From contig NZ_JAERUC010000145.1 in the NCBI RefSeq assembly GCF_016745505.1, positions 1 through 64,000 on the forward strand: a DNA stretch of 64,000 bases. The letters are read 5' to 3'. The DNA comes from Streptomyces silvae. Its GTDB lineage: Bacteria > Actinomycetota > Actinomycetes > Streptomycetales > Streptomycetaceae. The position numbers and the translations under genes were made by a program. Shown one piece after another: positions 45,561-55,100 of the stretch. The notes beneath the pieces were generated by a model. That model did no database searches and was not told the origin of the DNA. It worked only from the letters and a program-made list of their open reading frames with translations. Each line of letters opens with the position of its first letter. Position 1 is the stretch's first letter.

Positions 45561-45896
45561 TCACAGGCAGGCACAGTCCGTGGCGTAGAGGAGCAGGAAC
45601 ACCGCCGTCGCGGCGGCCAGGGTGAAGCCGGCCGCGGCGACCGCTGCCCAGCCCCGACGGCGGCGACGCACGGGTTCGCGGAAGGTCTGCCAGGCGCCAT
45701 GCGCGAGGAACAGGCCGAGCAGCGCGGCACCGGCGACCGTCAGACGCGGGCTGAAGGACCAGCTCAGGTATGAGGTCAGCAGGAGTCCGGTGAGCAGGGC
45801 GCAGGCGAGCAGGCCGAGGACCATCTCGGCGACCGCTTCCCCGACCGTTTCCACCAGGAATTCGGCGATGCCCTTCGTTGCCCTGCGGATTCCCAC
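45561..45896 (-). CDS. Small membrane protein of unknown function
   Basis: The 111-residue protein has an N-terminal amphipathic stretch (MGIRRATKGIAEFLVETVGE) and three hydrophobic helices (about 22-45, 50-67 and 85-107), with a basic loop PVRRRRRG before the last. It ends YATDCACL. I recognise no family. It lies between the Lrp gene (convergent, 49-base gap) and the LacI gene upstream on the same strand, with 149 bases of nondescript sequence on its right. Confidence 0.7.
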   Translation of the reverse strand: MGIRRATKGIAEFLVETVGEAVAEMVLGLLACALLTGLLLTSYLSWSFSPRLTVAGAALLGLFLAHGAWQTFREPVRRRRRGWAAVAAAGFTLAAATAVFLLLYATDCACL

Positions 45897-46045
45897 GACC
45901 TGCCTCCGGCCTCACGAGCGAGCGGGAGCCTGCGCGGGCCCCTGGGTACAGGACCCGAGAAGGGCCGGAACGGTTGCCGAGAGGCTCAGGAGTGAACACC
46001 CGGCGGAGGAACGGGAGGTTGCCCCGCCGAAGTCGGCCCCGTCCC

Positions 46046-47137
46046 CTATCCGTCGCCCCGGGCCGCCGCCGTGCTGCCCCGTTCGATCAGCCGGGGCAGC
46101 GGGACCTGCACCGTGCGGGCCGGGCCGCCGTCGAGCAGTGCCGTCAGCTCCCGGGCCGCGAGGCGGCCGAACGCGACCGGGTCGCGGGAGAGCGCGGTCA
46201 GCCACGGCGCGGTCAGCCGGCAGAGCGCGGAGTCCTCCCACGACACCACCGACACATCGTCCGGGACCGTCAGGCCGAGGCCCGTGGCGACCGCCGAACC
46301 GGCCGCGGCCATCACGTCGTTGTCGTAGATCAGGGCCGTCGGGCGGACCGGCCGCTCCAGCACCCGCCGGGTGACCGCCGCCCCCTCGATGTCGGAGTAG
46401 TCCGTGGTCACCGAGTGCGCCTCGGCCAGACCGCGCCGGTCGGCCTCGGTCCGCAGGGACTCGATGCGGCGGTCGGTGTGGGCCAGGGTGGAGAGGCCCG
46501 CGATGTGCACGATGCGCCGGTGCCCCAGCTCGTACAGCCGCCCGACGACCGCCGCCATCGCTCCCGCGTCGTCCGCCCGGATCTGTGAGAGCCCCGGGTG
46601 CGGGCCGGTGTCCTGGCCGGGCAGCGTGCCGATGACGACGGCGTGCAGGCCCAGTTCGTCCAGCAGGGCGGCGCGCGGATCGTCCGTACGCGGATCCACC
46701 ACCAGCACACCGTCGACCCGGTGCTCGGCCCACCAGCGCCTGTAGACCGCGCACTCGGCCGCCACGTCCTCCACCACCTGGAAGAGCAGGCCGAGTTGGC
46801 GCTCCGCGAGCACCTCCTGGATTCCGGAGATCAGCTGGAGGAAGAACGAGTCCACGCCCAGGTGGGCGGCCGGGCGTGCCAGGACCAGCCCCACGGTGGC
46901 CGAACCCTCTCCGGAGAGCGCCCGCGCGGCCGTGCTGGGCCGCCAGCCCAGCTGTTCGGCGACCCGGCGGACCCGGTCACGGGTGAGCTCCGAGACGCCC
47001 GGCCGGCCGTTGAGCGCGAACGAGACGGCGCTCTCCGAGACTCCCGCGCGCTGGGCGATGTCCTTCATGGTCGGCCGTCGTGCCGGTGTGCGTCTGGCCG
47101 GTGAAACGTCCTCGGCCGACGGCCCCTTCGGTGTCAC
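46046..47137 (-). CDS. LacI-family regulator of the adjacent glycan-uptake operon
   Basis: The 363-residue protein has the LacI headpiece (TMKDIAQRAGVSESAVSFALNGRPGVS) and hinge AARALSGEGS, then a periplasmic-binding-like domain. GTG 47137 was chosen because GGAGAGAGG lies 6 bases upstream; a longer GTG reading lacks this. It is divergent to a sugar ABC transporter and glycosidase operon, and two CTAATGCGCTT-type half-palindromes with central CpG lie between them. Repression relieved by a mannose-containing saccharide is the natural reading; the ligand is inferred. Confidence 0.9.
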   Translation of the reverse strand: MTPKGPSAEDVSPARRTPARRPTMKDIAQRAGVSESAVSFALNGRPGVSELTRDRVRRVAEQLGWRPSTAARALSGEGSATVGLVLARPAAHLGVDSFFLQLISGIQEVLAERQLGLLFQVVEDVAAECAVYRRWWAEHRVDGVLVVDPRTDDPRAALLDELGLHAVVIGTLPGQDTGPHPGLSQIRADDAGAMAAVVGRLYELGHRRIVHIAGLSTLAHTDRRIESLRTEADRRGLAEAHSVTTDYSDIEGAAVTRRVLERPVRPTALIYDNDVMAAAGSAVATGLGLTVPDDVSVVSWEDSALCRLTAPWLTALSRDPVAFGRLAARELTALLDGGPARTVQVPLPRLIERGSTAAARGDG

Positions 47138-47251
47138 CCGGTGCCTCTCTCCCGCGTACCCGTGGTCCCCCACGTGAGGCCGGCGCGTTCGCCCTTGCCC
47201 CCGGCATTCTAAGCCGTGCGGAGCGCCCGGGTCGAGAGAACTCGGGGGAGA

Positions 47252-47265
47252 CTAATGCGCTTGAG
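47252..47265. promoter_or_regulatory. LacI operator copy 1
   Basis: CTAATGCGCTTGAG approximates the palindrome CTAAwGCGCwTTAG with a central CpG. An almost identical copy begins 24 bases downstream. Confidence 0.6.
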
Positions 47266-47275
47266 CTGTTGCATC

Positions 47276-47289
47276 CTAATGCGCTTTAG
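47276..47289. promoter_or_regulatory. LacI operator copy 2
   Basis: CTAATGCGCTTTAG is the better palindrome of the pair (only the W positions flanking GCGC break symmetry). The 24-base spacing places both copies near the same DNA face. Confidence 0.65.
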
Positions 47290-47368
47290 CTTCTTTCTTC
47301 AGAGGGCATGCTGAACCGTCCTGACCTGTGTGTATGCCGAAAGACTTGGTCGATCTTCGGTGAATGTA

Positions 47369-47397
47369 TTGACTTTCCCCCAGGTGCCTTGCAGTCT
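47369..47397 (+). promoter_or_regulatory. Candidate promoter of the glycan operon
   Basis: TTGACT (47369-47374) and CAGTCT (47392-47397) are spaced by 17 bases; the -10 is only fair. It would give a leader of about 75 bases. The operators lie some 80-115 bases upstream, so another promoter nearer to them may exist. Confidence 0.4.
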
Positions 47398-47476
47398 CAG
47401 CCGAGCGAAGGCGGCCGAAGGGTTGTCCACTCCGCTTGCCTTCGCCTGCCTGGTCCGAGCAAAGGAGCCGTTCACC

Positions 47477-48763
47477 GTGCGCATCTCCCGCAGAGCAGCC
47501 GTCGCTGCCGTCGTCCTCGCCACCGTCCTGCCGTTGAGCGCCTGCGGGGGCGGCTCCGGAGCCGACTCCACCGACGCCTCGGGCAAGGTCGAAGGGGAGA
47601 TCACCTTCCAGACCTGGAACCTGCAGGCGAACTTCAAGGACTACTTCAACGGCGTGATCGCCGACTTCGAGAAGAAGTACCCGGGCACCGAGGTCAAGTG
47701 GGTCGACCGGCCCGGCGAGGGGTACGCCGACAAGATCAGCGCGGACGCGGCCGGCGGCACCCTCCCCGACGTCGTGAACGTCTCGCCCGACCTGGTCGCA
47801 CCGCTGGCCGAGGCCGGCATCGCCCTCGACCTCGACAAGGCGGCGTCGAAGTACCGCGAGGAGTACCTGCCGGAAGCCTGGGCGAGCCACCAGGTGCCGG
47901 GCGCCGAGGGCACGTTCGCCTTTCCCTGGTACCTCAACACCGGGCCGATGTTCTACAACAAGCGGCTGCTGGAGAAGGCCGGACTCGACCCGGCGAAGCC
48001 CCCGGCCACGTACGACGAGGTCTTCGCCGCCGGGCTGAAGCTGGCCGGTGCGAGCGGCGGGAAGGTGGCGGCCCTCGCCAACGTACCGACCATCGAGGAC
48101 TTCGGCCGTTACGGCGGCGCGCTGATGAACGACGAGGGCACCGGCTTCGCCTTCAACGACGCCAAGGGCATCGAACTCCTCACGAAGTACAAGGAGTTGT
48201 ACGACGCCAAGGCGCTCGACCCGCAGGCGCTGACCGCGACGCCCGAGTCCTCGGGCCACAAGTTCCTCACGGAGTCCGTGGCGATGAACCCCGGCAGCGC
48301 GCTGGACCTGGCCAACTTCAAGAAGCAGGCCCCCGGGCTCTACAAGAACATCGGCATCACCGACCAGGTCAGCAACACCGGCAAGGCCAACATGTACGTC
48401 ATGGGCGTCATGGTGAACGCGCAGTCGAAGCGCAAGCCCGCCTCCGTGGCCTTCGCGCACTACGTCACCGACGCGACCCGGCAGATGGAGTTCGCCAAGC
48501 AGGTCGCCATCTTCCCGAGCACCGCGGGATCGCTCGACGACCCCTACTTCACCGAGGAGGACGGCACGGACGAGACCCGCGTCCGGGTCGCCGCCGCCAA
48601 GTCGCTGAAGACGGCGGTCAATTACACCCCGGTGCTGTTCAGCGAGCAGATGAAGACCGAGCTCCGCAACCAGATCGCCAAGGCGCTCCAGGGGAAGCAG
48701 AGCCCCAAGGTAGCTCTTGACAACGCTGTCAAGGCCTGTGACCGGCTCCTGCAGCAGAGCTGA
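47477..48763 (+). CDS. Sugar ABC transporter substrate-binding lipoprotein
   Basis: The 428-residue protein begins with GTG after AAAGGAG and has a lipoprotein signal (RISRRAAVAAVVLATVLPLSAC, lipobox LSAC) followed by a Gly/Ser linker. The fold is the MalE/type-1 extracellular binding family: EGEITFQTWNLQANFKDYFNGVI, WVDRPGEGYADKISADAAGGTLPDVVNVSP, GTFAFPWYLNTGPMFYNKRLLEKAG. It captures an oligosaccharide outside the membrane and delivers it to the two permeases encoded next. The glycosidases downstream suggest a mannose-containing ligand. Confidence 0.92.
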   Translation: MRISRRAAVAAVVLATVLPLSACGGGSGADSTDASGKVEGEITFQTWNLQANFKDYFNGVIADFEKKYPGTEVKWVDRPGEGYADKISADAAGGTLPDVVNVSPDLVAPLAEAGIALDLDKAASKYREEYLPEAWASHQVPGAEGTFAFPWYLNTGPMFYNKRLLEKAGLDPAKPPATYDEVFAAGLKLAGASGGKVAALANVPTIEDFGRYGGALMNDEGTGFAFNDAKGIELLTKYKELYDAKALDPQALTATPESSGHKFLTESVAMNPGSALDLANFKKQAPGLYKNIGITDQVSNTGKANMYVMGVMVNAQSKRKPASVAFAHYVTDATRQMEFAKQVAIFPSTAGSLDDPYFTEEDGTDETRVRVAAAKSLKTAVNYTPVLFSEQMKTELRNQIAKALQGKQSPKVALDNAVKACDRLLQQS

Positions 48764-48769
48764 GACCTG

Positions 48770-49762
48770 ATGAAGACCCCAGTCACCCCCTCGACCGCCA
48801 CCCGCCCGACGGCGGACGGTGTCCCCGGGCCCCGCTCCCGCCCCGCGGCGAGCGGGCCGGGCGCCCCGGGCGGCAGCCGGCCGGGACGCCGGATCAGCCG
48901 CCATCTGCCCCTCAGCCCCTGGCTGTTCGCGGCCCCCGGGCTCCTGGTCGTCGGCGCCTTCAGCCTCTATCCGTTCTTCAGCACCCTCGTCAACGCCTTC
49001 ACCGACCGCCGGACGCTCGTCCCCGGCACGTTCGTCGGCCTGGACAACTTCCAGGAGCTGCTGCACGACGAGATGTTCTGGATCGGACTCCGCAACAGCA
49101 CGCTCTACGTCCTCGGTGTCGTACCCGCGCTCGTCATCCTCCCGCTGCTGCTGGCGATGCTCGTCCAACGGCAGATCCCGGGCATCACCTTCTTCCGTTC
49201 CGCCTTCTACACCCCGGTCGTCGCGTCCATCGTGGTCGTCGGCCTGATCTGGGTGTGGATGCTCGACGACCGCGGGCTCATCAACTCCCTGCTGGAGGCG
49301 GTGGGCGTCGGCAAGGTCGGCTTCCTCAGCGACCAGTGGCTGCTGCTCATGAGCGCGATGACGGTCACGGTCTGGAAGGGCCTCGGCTACTACATGATCA
49401 TTTACCTGGCAGCCCTGGCCAACGTGCCCCGTGAGCTGCACGAGGCGGCCGCCGTCGACGGCGCCGGAGCGGTACGCCGCTTCCTCACCGTCACCGTTCC
49501 CGCCGTCCGCTCCACCATGGTGCTCGTCGCGGCACTGGCCTCAGTCTCGGCCTTCAAGGTCTTCTCCGAGGTCTATCTGATGGCGGGACCCTCAGGCGGT
49601 CCGGCCGGTGAGGACACCACCCTCGTGATGCTGGTCCAGCGCGTCGGCACCGGACTGACCGGACGCGTCGGGTACGCCTCCGCCATCTCGGTCGTCATCT
49701 TCGTCGTCACCGTCGGGCTGATGCTGCTGGTGCTCCGCGCCGACCGCAAGGAGGACGCGTGA
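48770..49762 (+). CDS. Sugar ABC transporter permease (MalF-like)
   Basis: The 330-residue protein has a Pro/Gly/Arg-rich cytoplasmic tail of about 45 residues, then six transmembrane helices starting LSPWLFAAPGLLVVGAFSLYP. The conserved cytoplasmic loop for ATPase docking is LANVPRELHEAAAVDGAGAVRRFLTVTVP (EAA motif). It pairs with the next permease. No ATP-binding gene is in the operon, so it probably uses the shared MsiK-type ATPase as other streptomycete sugar transporters do. It starts 6 bases after the binding-protein stop. Confidence 0.92.
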   Translation: MKTPVTPSTATRPTADGVPGPRSRPAASGPGAPGGSRPGRRISRHLPLSPWLFAAPGLLVVGAFSLYPFFSTLVNAFTDRRTLVPGTFVGLDNFQELLHDEMFWIGLRNSTLYVLGVVPALVILPLLLAMLVQRQIPGITFFRSAFYTPVVASIVVVGLIWVWMLDDRGLINSLLEAVGVGKVGFLSDQWLLLMSAMTVTVWKGLGYYMIIYLAALANVPRELHEAAAVDGAGAVRRFLTVTVPAVRSTMVLVAALASVSAFKVFSEVYLMAGPSGGPAGEDTTLVMLVQRVGTGLTGRVGYASAISVVIFVVTVGLMLLVLRADRKEDA

Positions 49763-50619
49763 GCATCCTGAGGACCACCGACGCCGAGGGCCGCCGCATC
49801 CCGCCCTGGCAGCTCGTCCTGCGGTACGCGCTGCTGCTCCTCGTGCTGGCGCTGACCGTCGGGCCGTTCCTGTGGCAGCTCTCGACCTCGCTCAAGGGCC
49901 CGGGCGAGGACATCTTCAGCTCCCCGCCGAAGTTCCTCCCCAGCGATCCGACCCTGGACAACTACACGCGGGTCGCCGACACCATCCCGGTCTGGGAGTA
50001 CGCCCTGAACTCCCTGAAGGTCGCCTCCGCCAACGTGGTGACCAACTGCGTGGGCGCGGCGCTGGCCGGCTACGCGCTGGCCAGGCTGCGCTACCGGGGG
50101 CGCCGGGCCGCCACCCTGGCGTTCATCCTCGCGATGCTGGTCCCCGTGGAGGGCATCATCATCGCCCAGTTCACCACCATGCGGGATCTCGGCCTCAACA
50201 ACACCCTGCTCGGAGTGCTCCTGCCGGGCTCCATCGGCGCGATGAACGTCCTGCTGATGCGCAACGCCTTCCTGAACCTCCCGCAGGAGGTGGAGGAAGC
50301 CGCGTACGTCGACGGCGCCAACGTCTGGCAGCGCTTCCTGCGGATCGCGCTGCCCTCGGTCAAGGGCACCCTCGCCGTCGTCGCGATCTTCGCCTTCATG
50401 GGCGCCTGGGACGACTTCCTGTGGCCGCTGATCGTGCTCAGCGACCCGGAGAACTTCACCCTGACCATCGGACTGAACTACCTGCACGGCACCTTCGCCA
50501 ACGACGAACGGCTCGTGGCGGCGGGCACGATCATCGCCGTCGCCCCGCTCATCGCGCTCTTCGCCTGCCTGCAGCGCTTCTTCTTCCGCGGCGTCGGTGA
50601 AGGCGCCGTCAAGGGCTGA
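49759..50619 (+). CDS. Carbohydrate ABC transporter permease (MalG-like)
   Basis: The 286-residue protein has six membrane helices and the EAA loop NLPQEVEEAAYVDGANVWQRFLRIALP. It begins with GTG in the stop of the first permease gene (GTGA), so expression is coupled. Helix-loop features TTMRDLGLNNTLLGVLLPGS and GAWDDFLWPLIVLSDPENFTL match MalG-family permeases. The missing ATPase must be encoded elsewhere. Confidence 0.92.
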   Translation: MSILRTTDAEGRRIPPWQLVLRYALLLLVLALTVGPFLWQLSTSLKGPGEDIFSSPPKFLPSDPTLDNYTRVADTIPVWEYALNSLKVASANVVTNCVGAALAGYALARLRYRGRRAATLAFILAMLVPVEGIIIAQFTTMRDLGLNNTLLGVLLPGSIGAMNVLLMRNAFLNLPQEVEEAAYVDGANVWQRFLRIALPSVKGTLAVVAIFAFMGAWDDFLWPLIVLSDPENFTLTIGLNYLHGTFANDERLVAAGTIIAVAPLIALFACLQRFFFRGVGEGAVKG

Positions 50620-50662
50620 CCCGTCCGCCGCCCCCACCACAGAACCAGGATCACCCCCTTCC

Positions 50663-51916
50663 ATGAGCTCCACCGCGCCCCGCTTCGGCGCCAACTACAC
50701 GCCCAGCCAGGGCTGGTTCCACCACTGGCTGGACTTCGACCTCGACGCCGTACGCGCCGACCTGGACTCGATCGCCGGCCTCGGCCTCGACCACATCCGG
50801 GTCTTCCCGCTCTGGCCGCTCTTCCAGCCCAACCGCACGCTGATCCGCCCGCGCGCCGTCGAGCAGCTCGTCGAACTCGCCGACGCGGCGGCCGAGCGCG
50901 GTCTCGACGTCAACGTGGACGGACTGCAGGGGCATCTGTCGAGCTTCGACTTCCTGCCCGCCTGGACGCAGACCTGGCACCGCCGCAACCTCTTCACCGA
51001 TCCCGACGTCGTGGCCGCGCAGGCCGCGTACCTGCGGACCCTCGCCGCCGCCCTCGCCGACCGGCCCCACTTCATCGGGATGACGCTGGGCAACGAGATC
51101 AACCAGTTCTCCGGGGACCCGCACCCCGACCCCGACCCCATCACACCCGGGCAGGCCGGCGACTGGCTGCGCACCCTGCTCGACGCCTGCGAGGAGGGCG
51201 CCCCCGGCAAGCTCCATCTGCACGCGGAGTACGACGCCTCCTGGTACCAGGACGACCACGCCTTCACCCCCGCGCACGCCGCCCGGATCGGGGCGGTCAC
51301 CGCCGTGCACTCCTGGGTCTTCAACGGCACCGCCCAGCGGCACGGCCGCGACGGAACGGCCACCGAGCACCACGCGGCGTACCTGATCGAGCTCTCCAAG
51401 GCATGGGCACACGACCCGCACCGGCCGGTGTGGCTCCAGGAGGTGGGCGCCCCCGCGCCCCTGATCCCCGCCGGGCACGCCGCCCCGTTCACGGAGGCGA
51501 CCGTCGCGAACGCCCTGGACTGCGAGGACGTGTGGGGCGTCACCTGGTGGTGTTCCCACGATGTCTCCCGCTCGCTGGCGGACTTCCCCGAACTGGAATA
51601 CGGGCTCGGACTGCTCACCAACGACCGGCAGGTCAAGCCCGCCGGGCGGGCCATCGCCCGGATCGTCGAGGACCAGCGCGCCGCCGCGCACCGCCCCAAG
51701 CTCCGTACCACCGCGCTCGTCGTCGACACCGGGGACGACGACAGCGCGCCCCGCCGCTCGGTGTGCGCCCCCGGCGGCGAGGTCTTCGAGGCGTTCGCCC
51801 GGCTCACCGCGGACGGCGCCCGCCCCACCACGGTCCTCGCGAGCCGCGCCGAGGACCGGGACCACCTCGCCGGACGCGGTATCACCGAGGTGGTCACCCC
51901 CGCCCAGGTCCTCTGA
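50663..51916 (+). CDS. GH5-family glycosidase, probably beta-mannosidase type
   Basis: The 417-residue protein is a cytoplasmic (beta/alpha)8 hydrolase without signal peptide. The acid/base Glu145 is in LGNEINQF and the nucleophile Glu260 in WLQEVGAP; FGANYTPSQGWFHHW and HIRVFPLWPLFQPN are early barrel strands. Its place between a sugar transporter and an alpha-mannosidase fits the GH5 subgroup that splits the mannose-beta-1,4-GlcNAc core bond of N-glycans in actinobacteria; the subfamily is inferred. The start MSSTAPRFGANYT was chosen because earlier residues come from the intergenic gap. Confidence 0.82.
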   Translation: MSSTAPRFGANYTPSQGWFHHWLDFDLDAVRADLDSIAGLGLDHIRVFPLWPLFQPNRTLIRPRAVEQLVELADAAAERGLDVNVDGLQGHLSSFDFLPAWTQTWHRRNLFTDPDVVAAQAAYLRTLAAALADRPHFIGMTLGNEINQFSGDPHPDPDPITPGQAGDWLRTLLDACEEGAPGKLHLHAEYDASWYQDDHAFTPAHAARIGAVTAVHSWVFNGTAQRHGRDGTATEHHAAYLIELSKAWAHDPHRPVWLQEVGAPAPLIPAGHAAPFTEATVANALDCEDVWGVTWWCSHDVSRSLADFPELEYGLGLLTNDRQVKPAGRAIARIVEDQRAAAHRPKLRTTALVVDTGDDDSAPRRSVCAPGGEVFEAFARLTADGARPTTVLASRAEDRDHLAGRGITEVVTPAQVL

Positions 51917-51977
51917 CCCCCGGCGCACCCCGCGCCCCGCCCCCGCCCGCACCCACACCACAACGGAGTTCACCCTC

Positions 51978-54900
51978 ATGCACGACGACCGCACTCTGGT
52001 GGAAGCCCGTCTGAAGCGAGTCCTGGACGAGCGCATCCGGCCCGCAGTACACCCGGAGTCCGTACCCCTGGACGTCGCCGTCTGGAATGCTCCCGGCGAA
52101 CCCGTCCCCGTGGCCGAGGGCCTGGCCGGCCCCGTCGAGCCCATCGCGGTCGGCGACCGGTGGGGAGCCCCGTGGAGCACCTGCTGGTTCCGCGTCTCCG
52201 GGACCGTCCCCGCGCACTGGGCGGGCCGGACCGTCGAGGCGCTCCTCGACCTGGGCTTCGACGAGAACATGCCCGGCTTCCAGTGCGAGGGCCTGGTCTA
52301 CCGGCCCGACGGCACCCCGGTGAAGGGCCTCAACCCGCGTAACCAGTGGGTGCGCGTGGGGGCTCCCGCCGAGGGCGGCGAAGAGGTCCTGCTGCACATC
52401 GAGGCCGCCTCCAACCCCGTCATCCTGGACTACCACCCCTTCCTGCCGACCCGGCTCGGAGACAAGGAGACGGCCGGCAGCGAGCTCCAGTACACCCTCG
52501 CCCGGATGGACCTCGCCGTCTTCGACGAGCACGTGTGGAACCTCGTCCAGGACCTGGAGGTGCTGGGGGAGCTGATGGCGGAGCTGCCCGTCGAGGGGGC
52601 CCGTCGCTGGGACATCCTGCGCGCGATCGGCCGGGCCCTGGACGCCGTCGACCTCCAGAACGTCAACTCCACCGCGGAGGCCGCCCGCGCGGAGCTGGCC
52701 GGGGTGCTCGCCACCCCCGCGCAGCCGTCCGCCCACCGGATCAGCGCGGTGGGACACGCCCACATCGACTCCGCCTGGCTGTGGCCGCTGCGCGAGACGG
52801 TCCGCAAGGTCGCGCGTACGACGTCCAACATGACGGCCCTGCTGGAGGACGAGCCGGACTTCGTGTTCGCGATGTCCCAGGCCCAGCAGTTCGCGTGGAT
52901 CAAGGAACACCGCCCCGAGGTGTACGCCAAGGTCAAGAAGGCGGTCGCGGACGGCAGGTTCGTCCCGTCCGGCGGCATGTGGGTCGAGTCCGACACCAAC
53001 ATGCCCGGCTCCGAGGCGATGGCCCGTCAGTTCGTGTACGGCAAGAGGTTCTTCATCGACGAGTTCGGCATCGAGAACGACGAGGCGTGGCTCCCCGACA
53101 CCTTCGGCTTCGCCGCCGGACTGCCGCAGATCATCAAGGCGGCGGGGTCCAAGTGGCTGCTCACGCAGAAGATCTCGTGGAGCCAGACCAACAAGTTCCC
53201 GCACCACACCTTCCGTTGGGAGGGCATCGACGGCACGAGGATCTTCACCCACTTCCCGCCCGTGGACACGTACAACTGCTCCATGAAGGGCAGCGAGATC
53301 GCGCACGCGGCCGACAACTTCAAGGACAAGGGCGTCGCCCGTCACTCGCTCGCCCCGACCGGCTGGGGCGACGGCGGCGGCGGGACGACCCGCGAGATGA
53401 TCGCCAAGGCCGCCCGGATGCGCAGCCTGGAGGGCTCGGCCACCGTCGAGTGGGAGAAGCCCGCCGACTTCTTCGCCAAGGCCGAGGCCGAATACCCCGA
53501 CGCGCCGGTGTGGGTCGGTGAGCTGTACCTCGAACTGCACCGCGCGACCCTCACCAGCCAGGCGAAGACCAAGCAGGGCAACCGGCGCAGCGAACACCTG
53601 CTGCGGGAGGCCGAACTGTGGGCCGCGACCGCCGCCGTGCGCAGCGGGCACCCCTACCCGTACGAGCAGCTGGACCGGATCTGGAAGACGGTCCTGCTCC
53701 ACCAGTTCCACGACATCCTGCCGGGTTCGTCGATCGCCTGGGTGCACCGCGAGGCCGAGAAGACCTATGCGGCCGTCGCCGGCGAGCTGAGCGGCATCGT
53801 GGACGCCGCGCAGCGCGCCCTGGCCGGCGACCCCGCCGCCGGGCGTGAGCTCCTCTTCAACTCCGCCCCGCACACCCGCGCCGGAGTCGGCGCGGGCGCA
53901 GCCGGTGCCGCGCACCGGGGCAGCGAGGGGCAGCTCGCCCCGCGCGAGGGCGGCGGCTTCGTGCTGGACAACGGGCTCCTCCAGGTCGAGATCGACGCCA
54001 GGGGACTGGTCGTCTCGGCGTACGACATCGGCGCCGAGCGCGAGACCGTCGCACCGGGACAGGCCGCCAACCTCCTCCAGATCCACCCCGACTTCCCGAA
54101 CATGTGGGACGCCTGGGACGTCGACGCGTTCTACCGGAACACCGTCACCGACCTCACCGGCCTCGACGAGCTCACCCCGGTCGAGGACGGGGACACGGTC
54201 GGCGTCCGGATCGTACGGAGCTTCGGCCGCTCCAAGGTCACCCAGCTGCTGACCCTCACCTCCGGTGCCAAGCGCCTCGACATCGACACCGAGGTCGACT
54301 GGCACGAGACGGAGAAGTTCCTCAAGGCCGCGTTCCCGCTGGACGTGCACGCCGAGCGCTACGCCTCCGAGACCCAGTTCGGGCACTTCTACCGGGCCAC
54401 CCACACCAACACCAGCTGGGAGGCGGCCAAGTTCGAGGCGTGCAACCACCGGTTCGTCCACGTGGAGGAGCCGGGCTGGGGCGTCGCGCTCGTCAACGAC
54501 TCGACGTACGGACACGACGTGACCCGCACCGTGCGCGCCTTTGACGCGGGGACCACCACCACGGTCCGCGTGTCACTGCTGCGCGCCCCGCGCTTCCCCG
54601 ACCCGGAGACCGACCAGGGCGTCCACCGCTTCCGGCACGCCCTCGCACCGGGCGCGGCGATCGGCGACGCGGTCCGTGAGGGCTTCCGCATCAACCTGCC
54701 CGAGCGCCGCGTCACCGGCGAGCACGAGGTCGCACCGCTGGTCACCGTCGACAACGACGCCGTCGTCGTCAGCGCGGTCAAGCTGGCCGACGACGCGAGC
54801 GGTGACGTCGTCGTACGGCTCTACGAGTCCACCGGCGGCCGGGCCAGGGTCCGTCTCGGCACCGGCTTCGCGGCCACCGGCGTCGCGGTGACCGACCTGC

Positions 54901-55007
54901 TGGAGCGGCCGCTGGACGGTGTGACGGCGCCCGAGCTCACCGACGAGGGTGTGAGCCTGTCGCTGCGCCCGTTCGAGCTGGTCACCCTGCGGCTGACCCG
55001 CGGCTGA
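51978..55007 (+). CDS. GH38 alpha-mannosidase
   Basis: The 1009-residue protein has an N-terminal beta domain, then the GH38 catalytic domain from about residue 255: GHAHIDSAWLWPLRET (zinc ligands His260, Asp264 region) and the nucleophile Asp374 in WLPDTFGF. A middle three-helix domain (HQFHDILPGSSIAWVHREAE) and a C-terminal beta-sandwich follow. It removes alpha-linked mannose from imported oligosaccharides. No signal peptide is seen. ATG 51978 follows ACGGAG. It is the last gene of the operon and is followed by two strong hairpins. Confidence 0.92.
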   Translation: MHDDRTLVEARLKRVLDERIRPAVHPESVPLDVAVWNAPGEPVPVAEGLAGPVEPIAVGDRWGAPWSTCWFRVSGTVPAHWAGRTVEALLDLGFDENMPGFQCEGLVYRPDGTPVKGLNPRNQWVRVGAPAEGGEEVLLHIEAASNPVILDYHPFLPTRLGDKETAGSELQYTLARMDLAVFDEHVWNLVQDLEVLGELMAELPVEGARRWDILRAIGRALDAVDLQNVNSTAEAARAELAGVLATPAQPSAHRISAVGHAHIDSAWLWPLRETVRKVARTTSNMTALLEDEPDFVFAMSQAQQFAWIKEHRPEVYAKVKKAVADGRFVPSGGMWVESDTNMPGSEAMARQFVYGKRFFIDEFGIENDEAWLPDTFGFAAGLPQIIKAAGSKWLLTQKISWSQTNKFPHHTFRWEGIDGTRIFTHFPPVDTYNCSMKGSEIAHAADNFKDKGVARHSLAPTGWGDGGGGTTREMIAKAARMRSLEGSATVEWEKPADFFAKAEAEYPDAPVWVGELYLELHRATLTSQAKTKQGNRRSEHLLREAELWAATAAVRSGHPYPYEQLDRIWKTVLLHQFHDILPGSSIAWVHREAEKTYAAVAGELSGIVDAAQRALAGDPAAGRELLFNSAPHTRAGVGAGAAGAAHRGSEGQLAPREGGGFVLDNGLLQVEIDARGLVVSAYDIGAERETVAPGQAANLLQIHPDFPNMWDAWDVDAFYRNTVTDLTGLDELTPVEDGDTVGVRIVRSFGRSKVTQLLTLTSGAKRLDIDTEVDWHETEKFLKAAFPLDVHAERYASETQFGHFYRATHTNTSWEAAKFEACNHRFVHVEEPGWGVALVNDSTYGHDVTRTVRAFDAGTTTTVRVSLLRAPRFPDPETDQGVHRFRHALAPGAAIGDAVREGFRINLPERRVTGEHEVAPLVTVDNDAVVVSAVKLADDASGDVVVRLYESTGGRARVRLGTGFAATGVAVTDLLERPLDGVTAPELTDEGVSLSLRPFELVTLRLTRG

Positions 55008-55013
55008 ACCGGC

Positions 55014-55046
55014 GCGCGGGGACCGGGCGGTGTCCGGTCCCCGCGC
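55014..55046 (+). terminator. Hairpin terminator after the alpha-mannosidase gene
   Basis: A perfect 13-bp stem (GCGCGGGGACCGG and its complement) with a 7-base loop begins 7 bases after the stop codon. Confidence 0.75.
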
Positions 55047-55100
55047 ACCGCCGCCGGCGCCGTGCCCTGCTCTGAAGCCGGCGGACGGCACGGACACACA

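Larger units (their letters stand above)
47138..47476. other. Divergent control region of the LacI gene and glycan operon
   Basis: These 339 bases hold tandem operator-like repeats near 47252-47289 and a candidate promoter at 47369-47397. The rest shows no ORF with a ribosome site and no RNA gene. Confidence 0.6.

Noticed and set aside
51894-54515. Minus-strand frame of 873 codons across the alpha-mannosidase gene
   Set aside because: Antisense shadow of a gene with unmistakable GH38 motifs.
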